DNA from: Euryarchaeota archaeon TMED99
GTDB taxonomy: Archaea; Thermoplasmatota; Poseidoniia; Poseidoniales; Poseidoniaceae
Direction: 5' to 3'
Length of the DNA stretch: 36,492 nucleotides
Assembly (NCBI GenBank): GCA_002170315.2
Contig: NHFA02000044.1
Span: forward strand, 1-36,492
Positions 1 to 8,344 of the stretch are shown here, piece by piece (position 1 is the stretch's first letter; every line of letters begins with the position of its first letter). Under the pieces are notes generated by a model. The model worked only from the letters and a program-made list of their open reading frames with translations. It made no database searches and had not been told where the DNA came from. A program made the translations under genes and the position numbers.

Positions 1-2532
1 CAAGCCTCTGAAGCACCCACGCCTCCAGAAGTAGCCGGTCAGCCGGCAACGGAGACCAAAATAGTCACAACCACTGCGGGAGACGGCTCAGGTTCAGCAG
101 TTTTCGGAGTTGACCTCTCGATGGCGAATGAAAATGACCGCAATCAACAATGGGCTGGAGAATCGGTTATCGAATACGATATCGTAGTCGAGAATACCGG
201 ACAGACAAATGAAACAATTGCCCTCTCTGTAGACGAAGCTGATGGAAGTGGCTGTCAAAATGCAGACGACCTCACCGTAGAACTGGATGAAGACACAGTC
301 ACATTAGACCAAAATGAAACTGAAACAGTTACCGTTTCAGTCGAAGTTCCAGCAGGTCAAGAAGCGAACAAGTACTGTTGGGAAATCACTGGCACTGTTA
401 CCAGTGACCCTTCCCAAGAGGCATCAGATGTCGAAGAATTTGATTTGACAGTTCCTGAATTACACGAATGCACGATGGTTTTGTCAAAAACCAGTATGAC
501 GGTTGATCCAGATGACGAAGCCAGTTTGACCGCTACTCTTTCGAATACTGGAAACAGCGACTGGTCCGTTTCAATGGGGAAAGCAGGTAGTCGTTCGGGC
601 TGGGTGAACTACGATGGAACGTCTTCTGGCATCTTGCCGTATTCTGATGGAGATGGGACCAAAGCATTTGACCTTACAGTAACTCCTGATGATTCGGTTA
701 CAGCAGGAGACGAATCTGTGATTCAAATCATTGCTAAAGATGGAAACACAGTCAAATGTTCTCAAGAATTGAGAGTCATTGTTGGCCAATCCTTTGGAGC
801 GAGCCTTTCCCTTTCCACCTCGATGCTTTCGAATATTGAGCCAGGGTTTAACGGCACTGCCACGCTCACTGTTACGAACCAAGGAAACGGTCCAGACAAC
901 CTGCGAATTTCCTCTTCTGCTCCACCTTCTGGATGGAGTGTTCAACTTGATTCAAGCACTGTATCTGTCGGCTCAAAGCATGGTTCGGAAAAGAGCGAGA
1001 ACGTCGGTGTTGTCGTCAATGTCCCAAGTAATGCATTGGCTACTGAGCAAATTGAAATCGCATTTTCAGTCTTGCCAGCAGGTGGCGGAGTTGCCTATGC
1101 TGAAGTCACACTCACCGTTACTGTAAAAGCGATACATGGGATTGAAGCTCAAGCGACTGCTCTTGAACAAACTGGACGTTCAGGCTCTCTTGTGAAGTTC
1201 CCAATTACCATTCAAAACACTGGGAATACGCAAGACAACTACCGGTGTATAGAACAAGACCAAACCGCTTCACCTGAGTGGAGTGTCTATTGTGAAGACA
1301 GCGAGGGGAATATCATTTCTTCATCACAAGGCATTGCCATTGCTCCGCAGAGTTCAACACAAGTCTTCATGGTCGTCAGTATTGATGGAGAGGAAGAACT
1401 CTCGTCCAGTCGACTGACTGTCAGGATTATCAACAAAGACGACTCCTCAAATTCAGGAGATGAAAATGGCGATGGTCTACCAGATAATCAGAGAGAGTTC
1501 ATTTTCCTTGCGATTCTTTCCGACCGCGTATTTTCGATGGATGTCCGTCTTGTTGACGGCGGCCTTGATCAGCGTTCAGGCAACGCAATTCTTCCACCAT
1601 CAGGCACGCAAACATACGGCTTCTGGGTTCAAAATACTGGTGATGGAAAGGACCAAGCAGTGTTCGACATTTCAGGTCTCGAAGGACTTGCGACTCGCGA
1701 AATAACACTTCGCGGGCTTCCAGTCGAGGGCGAATTTTCGGTTCCAGTCGGTTTCGGCATTTGGGACCAAAACAACAGTCGCTTCCTCGTTGATGCTTCA
1801 GGTGAGCCGATTATTGGTTCAACGAAGGATGCAGCGGAAACTCAAATGTGTGGGCTTGGACACTGTGCTGGTGGATACGATGCACGACCATTTGAACTGT
1901 ATTTCGAACTGGAAATCATTGTCAATCCAAGCGCATCGACAGGCGATGGTGGCCTCCTTGAACTCGTTGTATTGAGTACGAAGAACGCTGCAAATCGTTC
2001 TGGTCACTTTGATATTTCTCTGGACGTTCAGATTATCTATGAGTTTGAATTTGACCGTGAGCAAACAGTAACCGAATTCGATGTTGAATATTCAGTCGAA
2101 GAAGAGTTTACAGTTAACATTACCAATACTGGAAACATCGATGCTGAAGTTCTTATCTTCACTTCCGAAAGTTTCCGAGGATGGAATGTGGTTTTGGAAG
2201 AGCCAAACGGACAAGACTCTTGTGAGATGGACATTACTGAATTCAGCTGTGACGTGGATGTGGGTCAAACTCTCCAGATTGTTGTAACTATTCGAACCCC
2301 TGTTGGGGCAGAAGTTGCAGACACATACAAGTTCACACTTTCAGCTGAACCTGTCGAAACTGGAGTTGTTGACCGAGTAAACATCGAATTTACTGTTAAC
2401 GGAGATGTTCCAGCAGGGCTCTTTGGTCTTGGAATTCAAGAACAGACGATGTATAACGGAATTGCCGCGTTTGCCCTGATTTTCATCTTCGCTTTGGCAT
2501 ATCGAACTTTATCCGGACAGCGTCGCTCTTGA
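1..2532 (+). CDS. Large NEW3-type repeat cell-surface protein, 5'-truncated by window edge
   Basis: The reading frame is open from base 1, so the ATG at 121 is almost certainly internal and the true start lies outside the window (843 residues visible). The chain is built from Ig-like modules of the NEW3/alternative-adhesion type. Each has an NTGN-like strand: near bases 190 (ENTGQTN), 541 (SNTGNSDW), 874 (NQGNGPDN), 1213 (QNTGNTQDN), 1630 (QNTGDGKDQ) and 2122 (TNTGNIDAE). At least six repeats are therefore visible. A single hydrophobic helix (about bases 2458-2508) followed by a short basic tail ending GQRRS anchors the C-terminus in the membrane, with the repeats outside. Paired cysteines within modules could form disulfides. 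Role inferred: adhesion, envelope or anchor for an extracellular enzyme whose catalytic part may lie upstream. No catalytic domain is visible here. Confidence 0.75.
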   Translation, partial: QASEAPTPPEVAGQPATETKIVTTTAGDGSGSAVFGVDLSMANENDRNQQWAGESVIEYDIVVENTGQTNETIALSVDEADGSGCQNADDLTVELDEDTVTLDQNETETVTVSVEVPAGQEANKYCWEITGTVTSDPSQEASDVEEFDLTVPELHECTMVLSKTSMTVDPDDEASLTATLSNTGNSDWSVSMGKAGSRSGWVNYDGTSSGILPYSDGDGTKAFDLTVTPDDSVTAGDESVIQIIAKDGNTVKCSQELRVIVGQSFGASLSLSTSMLSNIEPGFNGTATLTVTNQGNGPDNLRISSSAPPSGWSVQLDSSTVSVGSKHGSEKSENVGVVVNVPSNALATEQIEIAFSVLPAGGGVAYAEVTLTVTVKAIHGIEAQATALEQTGRSGSLVKFPITIQNTGNTQDNYRCIEQDQTASPEWSVYCEDSEGNIISSSQGIAIAPQSSTQVFMVVSIDGEEELSSSRLTVRIINKDDSSNSGDENGDGLPDNQREFIFLAILSDRVFSMDVRLVDGGLDQRSGNAILPPSGTQTYGFWVQNTGDGKDQAVFDISGLEGLATREITLRGLPVEGEFSVPVGFGIWDQNNSRFLVDASGEPIIGSTKDAAETQMCGLGHCAGGYDARPFELYFELEIIVNPSASTGDGGLLELVVLSTKNAANRSGHFDISLDVQIIYEFEFDREQTVTEFDVEYSVEEEFTVNITNTGNIDAEVLIFTSESFRGWNVVLEEPNGQDSCEMDITEFSCDVDVGQTLQIVVTIRTPVGAEVADTYKFTLSAEPVETGVVDRVNIEFTVNGDVPAGLFGLGIQEQTMYNGIAAFALIFIFALAYRTLSGQRRS

Positions 2533-2605
2533 AATAGATTCAATGCTCCGCAGTGGCCTTGTTTATGCGGCTCAATATCAATCGTTTTCTATTGGTTGAT
2601 TTGGG

Positions 2606-2616
2606 AATACTTATGG
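2606..2616 (+). promoter_or_regulatory. Possible TATA box of the nuo operon
   Basis: The AT-rich element AATACTTATGG is centred near 2611 in the 139-base gap before nuoA. It would place transcription start near 2637, about 35 bases before the chosen ATG. No clear BRE is seen. A second weaker candidate is GTTTATG at 2561. This is pattern matching only. Confidence 0.3.
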
Positions 2617-2661
2617 GGGACCTTCAAGTCGGAAAGATTGCCGAGCGTATGCTTTGCACAT

Positions 2662-2667
2662 GGGTGA
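2662..2667 (+). promoter_or_regulatory. Ribosome binding site that sets the nuoA start
   Basis: GGGTGA lies 4 bases before ATG 2672. The earlier in-frame TTG 2654 and ATG 2660 have no such signal, and ATG 2660 overlaps the site itself, so 2672 is preferred. Confidence 0.55.
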
Positions 2668-2671
2668 AATT

Positions 2672-3145
2672 ATGTCCGGTCTCGAATCCGTCCCAAGTGC
2701 GTATTTGTCAATTGGTTTTTTGACAGTTCTTGGAATCATTATGCCCTTGACAAATTTCGTGATAACTTGGGTAGTTCGACCACGAGTCGATCCAGCTCGC
2801 CCACACATCACTCGCTCCTATTTACTCGAAGGCTATGAGCGTGACCACAGTCTCTATCCTCGGCGTTTAACAACGTTTGAGTGCGGCAGTGAGCCGGTTG
2901 GAGATGCGATGATACAATTCCACTTCCAGTATTATTGGTATGCCATTATTTTCCTTGTTTTCGATGTAGCATTCATGTTCCTTGTCCTTGGAGGGATGGT
3001 TGCTTCTGAAGCGACATCCCCAGGTGCTTCTGCTGGAGCAGTTGAAGAGGCAAAGAGCGCTCTTCTATTGCTTGGTCTTTTCTTTGCCATCATGTCGTTA
3101 GGCGTATGGTACGTATTCCGAAAGCGAGGACGCATTTACATTTGA
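2672..3145 (+). CDS. nuoA: Complex I subunit NuoA (NdhC/FpoA type)
   Basis: Small membrane subunit at the junction of the peripheral and membrane arms of complex I, next to the quinone site (157 aa from ATG 2672). The family hallmark is clear: FECGSEPVGDAMIQF, followed by a YYWYAIIFLVFDVAFMF helix that matches the conserved ECG.EP.G.....F.....Y..AI.F..FD motif. Three membrane helices are expected and seen: N-terminal, about 85-110, and about 125-147. The N-terminus is longer than in many homologues. It is the first gene of the nuo operon. Its stop codon (3143-3145) overlaps the ribosome binding site of nuoB. Start chosen from GGGTGA at 2662-2667; TTG 2654 or ATG 2660 would add 6 or 4 residues. 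Confidence 0.93.
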   Translation: MSGLESVPSAYLSIGFLTVLGIIMPLTNFVITWVVRPRVDPARPHITRSYLLEGYERDHSLYPRRLTTFECGSEPVGDAMIQFHFQYYWYAIIFLVFDVAFMFLVLGGMVASEATSPGASAGAVEEAKSALLLLGLFFAIMSLGVWYVFRKRGRIYI

Positions 3146-3155
3146 GGTGGTTATG

Positions 3156-3746
3156 ATGGCAGAAGGAGATAATTTCGCAGCATTCAACAGTCGCGCTTTG
3201 GTTGAGATGGTCGGTGGAGTTACCGACGAGGCACTCAAAGCAACCCGCATCAAGAAGTTCCTCAGCGTTCTTGCTGGACGTTACTTCAATTGGGCAGGCC
3301 GTAAATCTCTGTTTACGCTCCACTTGGGAATTAAGTGCTGTGCCATTGAGATGGCTGCTGCTGCAACACCTCGTTTTGACGGGGACCGGTTTGGAGTATT
3401 GTTCCGTTCTTCTCCTCGCCAATCGGATGTTTTGCTCATCAACGGCCCGATTTCAAAGAAATTCGCTGACAAAGTTGTTCGCCTATGGGAGCAAATGCCT
3501 GAGCCGAAGTACTGTATTGCAATGGGCGAATGTGCAATTTCTGGCGGCCCTTACTTCCAATCATACAATATCCTTGAGGGCGTTGACACGGTAATTCCAG
3601 TTGACGTCTATATCCCCGGTTGTCCACCTCGCCCTGAGGCACTGATTGACGGATTTGGATTATTGCGTGAAAAAATCATTCGGATTGGCGGCGCCCCTAG
3701 CCTTGAGCGTGCAAGCGACAAGCCAGTTATTGTAGGAGAGGACTGA
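3156..3746 (+). CDS. nuoB: Complex I subunit NuoB, N2 iron-sulfur cluster
   Basis: Peripheral-arm subunit that holds cluster N2, the last electron donor to quinone. All four ligands are visible (numbering from ATG 3156): Cys61-Cys62 (IKCCAIEM), Cys126 (MGECAISGGP) and Cys156 (IPGCPPRPEALIDG). At 196 aa the length is usual for the family. GAGGTGG at 3144-3150 lies 5 bases before ATG 3156. ATG 3153 and GTG 3147 are in frame, but the GTG lies inside the binding site. The N-terminal 50 residues are less conserved. Part of the nuo operon between nuoA and nuoC. Product certain; start good to within three codons. Confidence 0.95.
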   Translation: MAEGDNFAAFNSRALVEMVGGVTDEALKATRIKKFLSVLAGRYFNWAGRKSLFTLHLGIKCCAIEMAAAATPRFDGDRFGVLFRSSPRQSDVLLINGPISKKFADKVVRLWEQMPEPKYCIAMGECAISGGPYFQSYNILEGVDTVIPVDVYIPGCPPRPEALIDGFGLLREKIIRIGGAPSLERASDKPVIVGED

Positions 3747-3747
3747 G

Positions 3748-4401
3748 ATGGTTGGTTCAATTACTCCCGAGCAAAACTCTACAGCTGCTGAAGCATGTAT
3801 GGAAGCGGTCAATGGCCGATTTGGTGGAAGCGGAATTGAAGTGACGGTAGAACGACACTCGAATGCAAAAAAGTATGCATTTGTGAGAATTGTTTGCCCT
3901 CCACAGCATTGGATTGCTCTTGCGAAGTGGATGAAATATGACCTTGGAGTCAATTATTGTTCAATGGTTACAGGAACACATTTCCCAGAAGGCACTCCGG
4001 AAAGAGGCTGGGAAGTCGCCTACCATTTCCTACGTCAACCGGTCCAAGATCAAAAGCCGAACACCTGCACTGTTCACGATGTTGAAACCCTCACTGGCCT
4101 TGACATCCCAATGGAATTTGAAGTATTCATGCCACTGCCTCAAGGCGATTCACCGACTGTTCCATCTGTTCAGAGCATTTGGATCGGAGCAGATTGGAAT
4201 GAAAAGGAAACTTGGGACTTGGTCGGAATCAAATTTGAAGGCCACGACAACATGCATCGTGTACTGAATCCAAACGACAGCCCTGAAGGCTTCCACCCAC
4301 TGCAAAAGCAGCACAAAATACGCTATCACGATTATAACGAAATGTACGATGATCCACAAGGATTCATTCGTAAACCTGCGGACGAGGGCCGCGTTAAGTG
4401 A
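3748..4401 (+). CDS. nuoC: Complex I subunit NuoC (30 kDa)
   Basis: Peripheral-arm structural subunit packed against NuoD (217 aa), not fused to NuoD as in some bacteria. Typical features are WMKYDLGVNYCSMVTGTHFP (the family's L..D.GF..L....G) and, near the C-terminus, GIKFEGHDNMHRVLNPND followed by GFHPLQKQHKIRY, matching the family signature G..F.GH..L.R.L....W.G.PLRKD. ATG 3748 follows the nuoB stop by one base, with purine-rich GGAGAGG just upstream inside nuoB, so translation is probably coupled. No unusual residues were noted. Confidence 0.93.
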   Translation: MVGSITPEQNSTAAEACMEAVNGRFGGSGIEVTVERHSNAKKYAFVRIVCPPQHWIALAKWMKYDLGVNYCSMVTGTHFPEGTPERGWEVAYHFLRQPVQDQKPNTCTVHDVETLTGLDIPMEFEVFMPLPQGDSPTVPSVQSIWIGADWNEKETWDLVGIKFEGHDNMHRVLNPNDSPEGFHPLQKQHKIRYHDYNEMYDDPQGFIRKPADEGRVK

Positions 4402-4410
4402 GGGATTTTC

Positions 4411-5550
4411 ATGGCACAAATGTGGATTACAATGGGGCCTCAGCACCCAATGACGCACGGATTGTGGACGCTGCGCGTCAAAGTTGACGGAGAGACAGTT
4501 GTCGATACCGAGGCTGAACTTGGATACATCCATCGGGGCGTTGAGAAAATTTGTGAAGCTCGAGACTTCACTCAAATCACGCCTTACTGCGACCGTCTTT
4601 GTTACGTAAGCGCAATGACTTGGGCAAATTCCTATATTTATGCGGCAGAAGATTTGCTGGAAGCAGATGTTCCTGCTCGTGCAGAATATATCCGTTTGAT
4701 TTCTGCTGAACTTCAACGACTTGCCTCCCACTTGATGTGGCTCGGTGCTTTTGGACCCGATATTGGAAACTTAACGCTCATGACATGGTGCATGCGTGAC
4801 CGCGAAATGTTCCTCGATTTGCTTCAAGAACTCGGTGGTTCTCGAATGCACTACAATTATCCACGAATAGGTGGAGTAAAGCGAGATATGCCGATTGGAT
4901 TCGCAGATCGTGTTATCGCCAAGACCAAGTTGTTTGAGAAGCGATTAGATGAATACGAAATGATGCTTGACGAATCGACTATCTGGCTCGTCCGTCTTCA
5001 AGGCGTTGGATACGCAAACGCTGAATCGATGGTTGATGCTGGCGTATCTGGCCCGAATGTTCGGGCTGCTGGAGTCAATTATGACGTTCGCTGGGCACAC
5101 CCCTATTCTGTTTACGATGAAGTCGATTGGGAGCCTGCTGTGGAAAAGCCAACTTCGGTCAAAGGCGCAGATTGTTATGACCGATATCGAGTGCGAATGG
5201 AAGAAATGCGTCAGTCGTGCCGAATGGTTCTTGACGCCCTCAACAAAATACCAGGTGGTAAGAATACGAACTATGCCAATGGTGACGAGATGATTCTGAC
5301 CAAGGCGCCGACCCGAGCGCCAGAAGGTGCTACTGGATTCAGTAACTATGAATGCACTCGAGGTGCATCACAATTCTACATACAAGGTGGCGGCGATAGC
5401 CGAGGTAAGAATCCTTACCGAGTATCGATTCGCTCGCCAATGTTCATCACCATTCCTTATGTTGCAAAAACAATGATTGGATATAAAATCGCAGATATTC
5501 CTGCGATAATGGGTAGTTTCGACCCGTGTATTGGAGAGACTGACCGTTGA
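4411..5550 (+). CDS. nuoD: Complex I subunit NuoD (49 kDa)
   Basis: Peripheral-arm subunit related to the large subunit of NiFe hydrogenases; it forms the quinone pocket with NuoB (379 aa). The N-terminus MGPQHPMTHG contains the quinone-pocket histidines (usual form GPQHPSTHG). Further hallmarks are GYIHRGVEKICEARDFTQ, PYCDRLCYVSAM, RIGGVKRDMP and the C-terminus GSFDPCIGETDR (usual form GS.D...GEVDR). The C-terminal cysteine-containing DPC.. is not a hydrogenase nickel-ligand pair. ATG 4411 has GAGGGA (4400-4405), which is fused to the nuoC stop codon. Length is normal. Standalone NuoC and NuoD plus absence of NuoEFG match the archaeal/Fpo-like 11-subunit form. Confidence 0.96.
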   Translation: MAQMWITMGPQHPMTHGLWTLRVKVDGETVVDTEAELGYIHRGVEKICEARDFTQITPYCDRLCYVSAMTWANSYIYAAEDLLEADVPARAEYIRLISAELQRLASHLMWLGAFGPDIGNLTLMTWCMRDREMFLDLLQELGGSRMHYNYPRIGGVKRDMPIGFADRVIAKTKLFEKRLDEYEMMLDESTIWLVRLQGVGYANAESMVDAGVSGPNVRAAGVNYDVRWAHPYSVYDEVDWEPAVEKPTSVKGADCYDRYRVRMEEMRQSCRMVLDALNKIPGGKNTNYANGDEMILTKAPTRAPEGATGFSNYECTRGASQFYIQGGGDSRGKNPYRVSIRSPMFITIPYVAKTMIGYKIADIPAIMGSFDPCIGETDR

Positions 5551-5555
5551 GGTGA
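5549..5555 (+). promoter_or_regulatory. Ribosome binding site that sets the nuoH start
   Basis: GAGGTGA, fused to the nuoD stop codon (TGA 5548-5550), sits 5 bases before ATG 5561. It decides against the TTG at 5531 inside nuoD. The same stop-plus-site pattern TGAGGTGA recurs before nuoI (7067-7074) and nuoL (8907-8914). Confidence 0.75.
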
Positions 5556-5560
5556 TTGCT

Positions 5561-7069
5561 ATGGATGACATCTATGACTTACGCAGCCTTTTCCTCGGTA
5601 AAGACAGCCTCATTTCGTCGCTAATTACGACTGCAGTCGAAGGAACTCCTCTTGAGGACAGCGCTTCTGATTTGTCCTTTTTAGTCGGAACCTTCGCGGT
5701 TGTTAACATCGTATTCCTCATGTTGTTTTTCAGTCAATTCGCCATTCTGTGGATTGAGCGGAAGGCAGTTGCCCGAATGAACGACCGCCGAGGCGCAACG
5801 ACTGCTCTTCGCTCACTATGGGTCGGGGAAAACGGCGTGACAGCAGGTGAATGGTGGAAGATGCTACCGTTCGGCGGAGGCATTGTTGGTGCGATTAACA
5901 AATTCCTCAACAAGCGATTCGGTAACCGTGATGAGAAGTTTGCAACCGTCGATCGTGTCAACAACAGGTCATGGATGGGCTATTCAATCCTTCCTGGTTT
6001 CTTCCAAAACGTCGCTGATGGAATGAAGTTTTTACTCAAGGAACACATGGTTCCTCGTCGTGCCGATAAACTCATTTTCGAAGTATCGCCTTTCCTTATC
6101 GTCTCTTCAACTCTCCTCATTCTCGGCATCATCCCCCTGTCAAGTGGAATCTATGCAACCAATCCTGATTTGTCAATTCTCTATGCTATCGCAATTTTCG
6201 GCATCGCTCCAATCGGTGTCTTCTTTGCTGGTTGGTCTTCCAATAACAAATACACATTGATTGGCGGTATTCGTTCAGCAGCTCAACTGACTGCATATGA
6301 AATCCCTCTACTTCTCACACTCCTTTCTGTTGCCATTCTTTCAGGCACCTTCAACATCATTGAAAGTATTCATTTCCAACACGCAGCAGGCTCTTGGAAT
6401 CTGTTTTTGATGCCGTTGGGCGCCGTTTTGTTCTTGGTGACCATGATTGCTGAAGTCGAGCGCGTTCCGTTCGACATGCCCGAGGCTGAAGCCGAATTGG
6501 TCGAAGGCTGGTGGACCGAATACGGAGGCATGCGATTCGGAATGTTGTTTATGGCAGAATATATTCGAACCTATGCTGCATGTTTCTTGTTTACTCATTT
6601 CTTCCTTGGAGGATGGCATCTTCCTTTCCAAGGCACAATTAGCCAAATTCCAGTAATCGGAGAACTCTACGTTTTGATCCCAGGTGCAATCGTCGTTCTC
6701 TTGAAAACATGGCTTGTGTTCTTGGTCGTCTTCGTTTGGGCCCGCTTTTCTCTTGCCCGAATCCGAACCGACCAGATTTTAGAATTCGGCTGGAGAATGT
6801 TGTTACCACTTTCAGTGGTCCAAGTCGTTCTTTCAGTCTTGTATCGTCTCTATCTTTTCACGCCAGAAAACCTGTCGTATACTGCTGAAGGTGGAAATGC
6901 TTGGGATGCATTCGGGATTCCAATGCTCGTCCCACTCCTAACAACGCTTCTTTGGCTCGGCGTTTTCTATGTGCTTCTCAATGATGAAGACAAAGATGCT
7001 GCACCAGACAGAATGTATCACGTTTACACATTACAGCCCGCGGGAACGCATACTCCGGGCAAGGACTGA
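5561..7069 (+). CDS. nuoH: Complex I subunit NuoH with an extra insertion
   Basis: Membrane subunit that forms the quinone tunnel and couples it to the pumps (502 aa; E. coli NuoH has about 325). Conserved parts: WIERKAVARMNDRRG (65-78), NVADGMKFLLKEHMVPRRADK (150-170), the signature around PFDMPEAEAELVEGWW followed by TEYGGMRFGMLFMAEY, and basic WARFSLARIRTDQ. About 65 residues (roughly 79-144) are inserted between the ERK..ARM..R.G motif and the KLL.KE motif, which are normally about 20-25 residues apart. The N-terminus and C-terminus are also extended. The conserved GPN after the R.G motif is missing (GATTALRS). Start ATG 5561 set by GAGGTGA. Product sure; role of the insertion unknown. 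Confidence 0.95.
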   Translation: MDDIYDLRSLFLGKDSLISSLITTAVEGTPLEDSASDLSFLVGTFAVVNIVFLMLFFSQFAILWIERKAVARMNDRRGATTALRSLWVGENGVTAGEWWKMLPFGGGIVGAINKFLNKRFGNRDEKFATVDRVNNRSWMGYSILPGFFQNVADGMKFLLKEHMVPRRADKLIFEVSPFLIVSSTLLILGIIPLSSGIYATNPDLSILYAIAIFGIAPIGVFFAGWSSNNKYTLIGGIRSAAQLTAYEIPLLLTLLSVAILSGTFNIIESIHFQHAAGSWNLFLMPLGAVLFLVTMIAEVERVPFDMPEAEAELVEGWWTEYGGMRFGMLFMAEYIRTYAACFLFTHFFLGGWHLPFQGTISQIPVIGELYVLIPGAIVVLLKTWLVFLVVFVWARFSLARIRTDQILEFGWRMLLPLSVVQVVLSVLYRLYLFTPENLSYTAEGGNAWDAFGIPMLVPLLTTLLWLGVFYVLLNDEDKDAAPDRMYHVYTLQPAGTHTPGKD

Positions 7070-7080
7070 GGTGATTTATT

Positions 7081-8067
7081 ATGCCAATGCATCCACACGC
7101 AAAACCGAATTTCAGAAACCTGTTCTGGTATCCGTTTAAGATTACACTCATTACTGCACTCCGTACGTTTCCATTCTTTGGAAAGTGGTTTGGAAAGAAA
7201 TTGGATTGGGGCTATCACAACTCCGAACATCCAGAATTCCTCGACGCTGGCAGTAAATCGCGCGCTTCGAAAACTTCTGAATTCAACGACATCAGCGTTC
7301 AAACTTTTGCACCTGACCGAGTTACATCGGATTTGTTCCCAACGCTCTGGAAGCCTCAAACTGTTCAGTATCCTTACGAACGACTTGAAGAAATGGAACC
7401 TTGGCTGTTTGTTCCAGGTAATTACAACGGAAGAATCGGCGTTATTTGGGAGACATGCACCGCGTGTAAACTCTGCGTGACGGCTTGTCCTAATGATTGC
7501 CTTCACATGACGACTGAACTGCGCGTTGACGTTTTAGACGGAGCAGATGGCGAACACGGCGGAATGGGTGGCGAACTGGAAGTGGGCGGTCATGCTGCTC
7601 AACTCCTTCCAGAAGTTGCTGCAACGCTCGAAGATTTCAATCACGTTACAGCTCACAGCGACACACCAAACGAGTGGCGTTTTGCTGAAGTGCTCGACCT
7701 CTCTGGTAGCACGGCGACAGTTCGCTGGAATGATTCCGGTGAAGAAGCGGTCATGGAGCAATCCGAACTCCGAGTTGCAGATGACCAAATCGTTTCAGGA
7801 CGCATAGACTTGGGACGCTGTATGTTCTGCGGACTTTGCATGGAAGCATGTGGCTTCACCTCCTTCTTCATGACCAATGAATACGACGGAATGTCTGGTT
7901 TCTCTCGACAAGAGTTGTGGTTTGATGCAAGTCGAACCCGTGTTCTCCCGTCGCTTCATCAAGAAGCAGTCGATACTGAACTTGCCAAGCGTGCGACCAA
8001 AGAACGCACCAAGCGTGAGAAGAAAGCAGCAAAGGCAGCAAAGGCAGCAGCGGAAGAGGGTGCTTGA
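7081..8067 (+). CDS. nuoI: Complex I subunit NuoI, two 4Fe-4S motifs split by a large insertion
   Basis: Ferredoxin-like subunit that passes electrons to NuoB (328 aa, about twice the usual 160-180). Cluster motif 1 is CTACKLCVTACP (Cys126, 129, 132, 136). Motif 2 is CMFCGLCMEACG (Cys247, 250, 253, 257), with Gly in place of the usual Pro after the fourth Cys. The motifs are normally 25-30 residues apart. Here about 90 residues are inserted (roughly 147-236), ending in a piece (197-233) that reads like a small Tudor/SH3-type barrel: EWRFAEVLDL, TATVRWND, EEAVMEQSELRV. A further insertion lies at 40-93 before YPYERL. The tail is Lys/Ala-rich (AKAAKAAKAAAEEGA). GAGGTGA lies 6 bases before ATG 7081. 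Electron donor is not encoded nearby; reduced ferredoxin is likely. Confidence 0.94.
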   Translation: MPMHPHAKPNFRNLFWYPFKITLITALRTFPFFGKWFGKKLDWGYHNSEHPEFLDAGSKSRASKTSEFNDISVQTFAPDRVTSDLFPTLWKPQTVQYPYERLEEMEPWLFVPGNYNGRIGVIWETCTACKLCVTACPNDCLHMTTELRVDVLDGADGEHGGMGGELEVGGHAAQLLPEVAATLEDFNHVTAHSDTPNEWRFAEVLDLSGSTATVRWNDSGEEAVMEQSELRVADDQIVSGRIDLGRCMFCGLCMEACGFTSFFMTNEYDGMSGFSRQELWFDASRTRVLPSLHQEAVDTELAKRATKERTKREKKAAKAAKAAAEEGA

Positions 8068-8068
8068 A

Positions 8069-8344
8069 ATGGATATTGCAAGCATCGCTGAAACTGGCGT
8101 TTTCTTTTTATTCGCTACAATCGCTATCCTTGGTGCTCTTGGCTTGGTCCTTGCGCAACGGGTAGCGCACTCGATGCTTTCGCTGATTTTCTCGTTCATG
8201 GCTGTCTCAGGAATTTTCATCCTTCTTGGAGCAGAATTTTTGGCCGCGATTCAAATTCTTGTATATCTGGCAAGTGTCGGTTTAGTGGTGCTGTTTGGTA
8301 TCATGCTCACTCGTCGTCAAATTTTAGAGGAGGACTTTGAATGA
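8069..8344 (+). CDS. nuoJ: Complex I subunit NuoJ, N-terminal half
   Basis: Small membrane protein of 91 aa covering the first three helices of NuoJ: a helix around VFFLFATIAILGALGLVLAQ, then RVAHSMLSLIFSFMAVSGIF, then GAEFLAAIQILVYLASVGLV. The last segment is the conserved family stretch (L...F.a..Qi.vYaGav.vL), which contains the pi-bulge helix. The frame stops after TRRQILEEDFE. The gene continues as a second ORF overlapping by ATGA (8341-8344). ATG 8069 follows the nuoI stop by one base, with GAGGGTG just upstream. A two-gene NuoJ is known in Methanosarcina (FpoJ N and C), so this is a genuine split rather than a broken gene. Confidence 0.9.
   Translation: MDIASIAETGVFFLFATIAILGALGLVLAQRVAHSMLSLIFSFMAVSGIFILLGAEFLAAIQILVYLASVGLVVLFGIMLTRRQILEEDFE

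Noticed and set aside
121-123. ATG 121 as start of the first surface protein
   Set aside because: The frame is open and protein-like from base 1, with no signal peptide after 121.
571-945. Minus-strand ORF inside the first surface gene
   Set aside because: Shadow of a clear coding frame; no family features or binding site. The same applies to other overlapping antisense ORFs in the window.
2533-2671. tRNA or small RNA in the gap before nuoA
   Set aside because: No cloverleaf, no GTTCGAATC-like T-loop, no stable hairpin seen; the gaps at 18943-19137, 23821-23979 and 29068-29203 were also read and gave none.
5531-5560. TTG 5531 as nuoH start
   Set aside because: It lies within nuoD, while ATG 5561 has a strong GAGGTGA at proper distance.
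8011-8067. Lys/Ala repeat at the NuoI C-terminus as a separate domain
   Set aside because: Low-complexity tail (KAAKAAKAA) with simple DNA repeats; probably replication slippage, no function visible.
8341-8344. Frameshift error in nuoJ
   Set aside because: Both halves have their own start, the junction is a standard ATGA overlap, and split FpoJ is known in methanogens.
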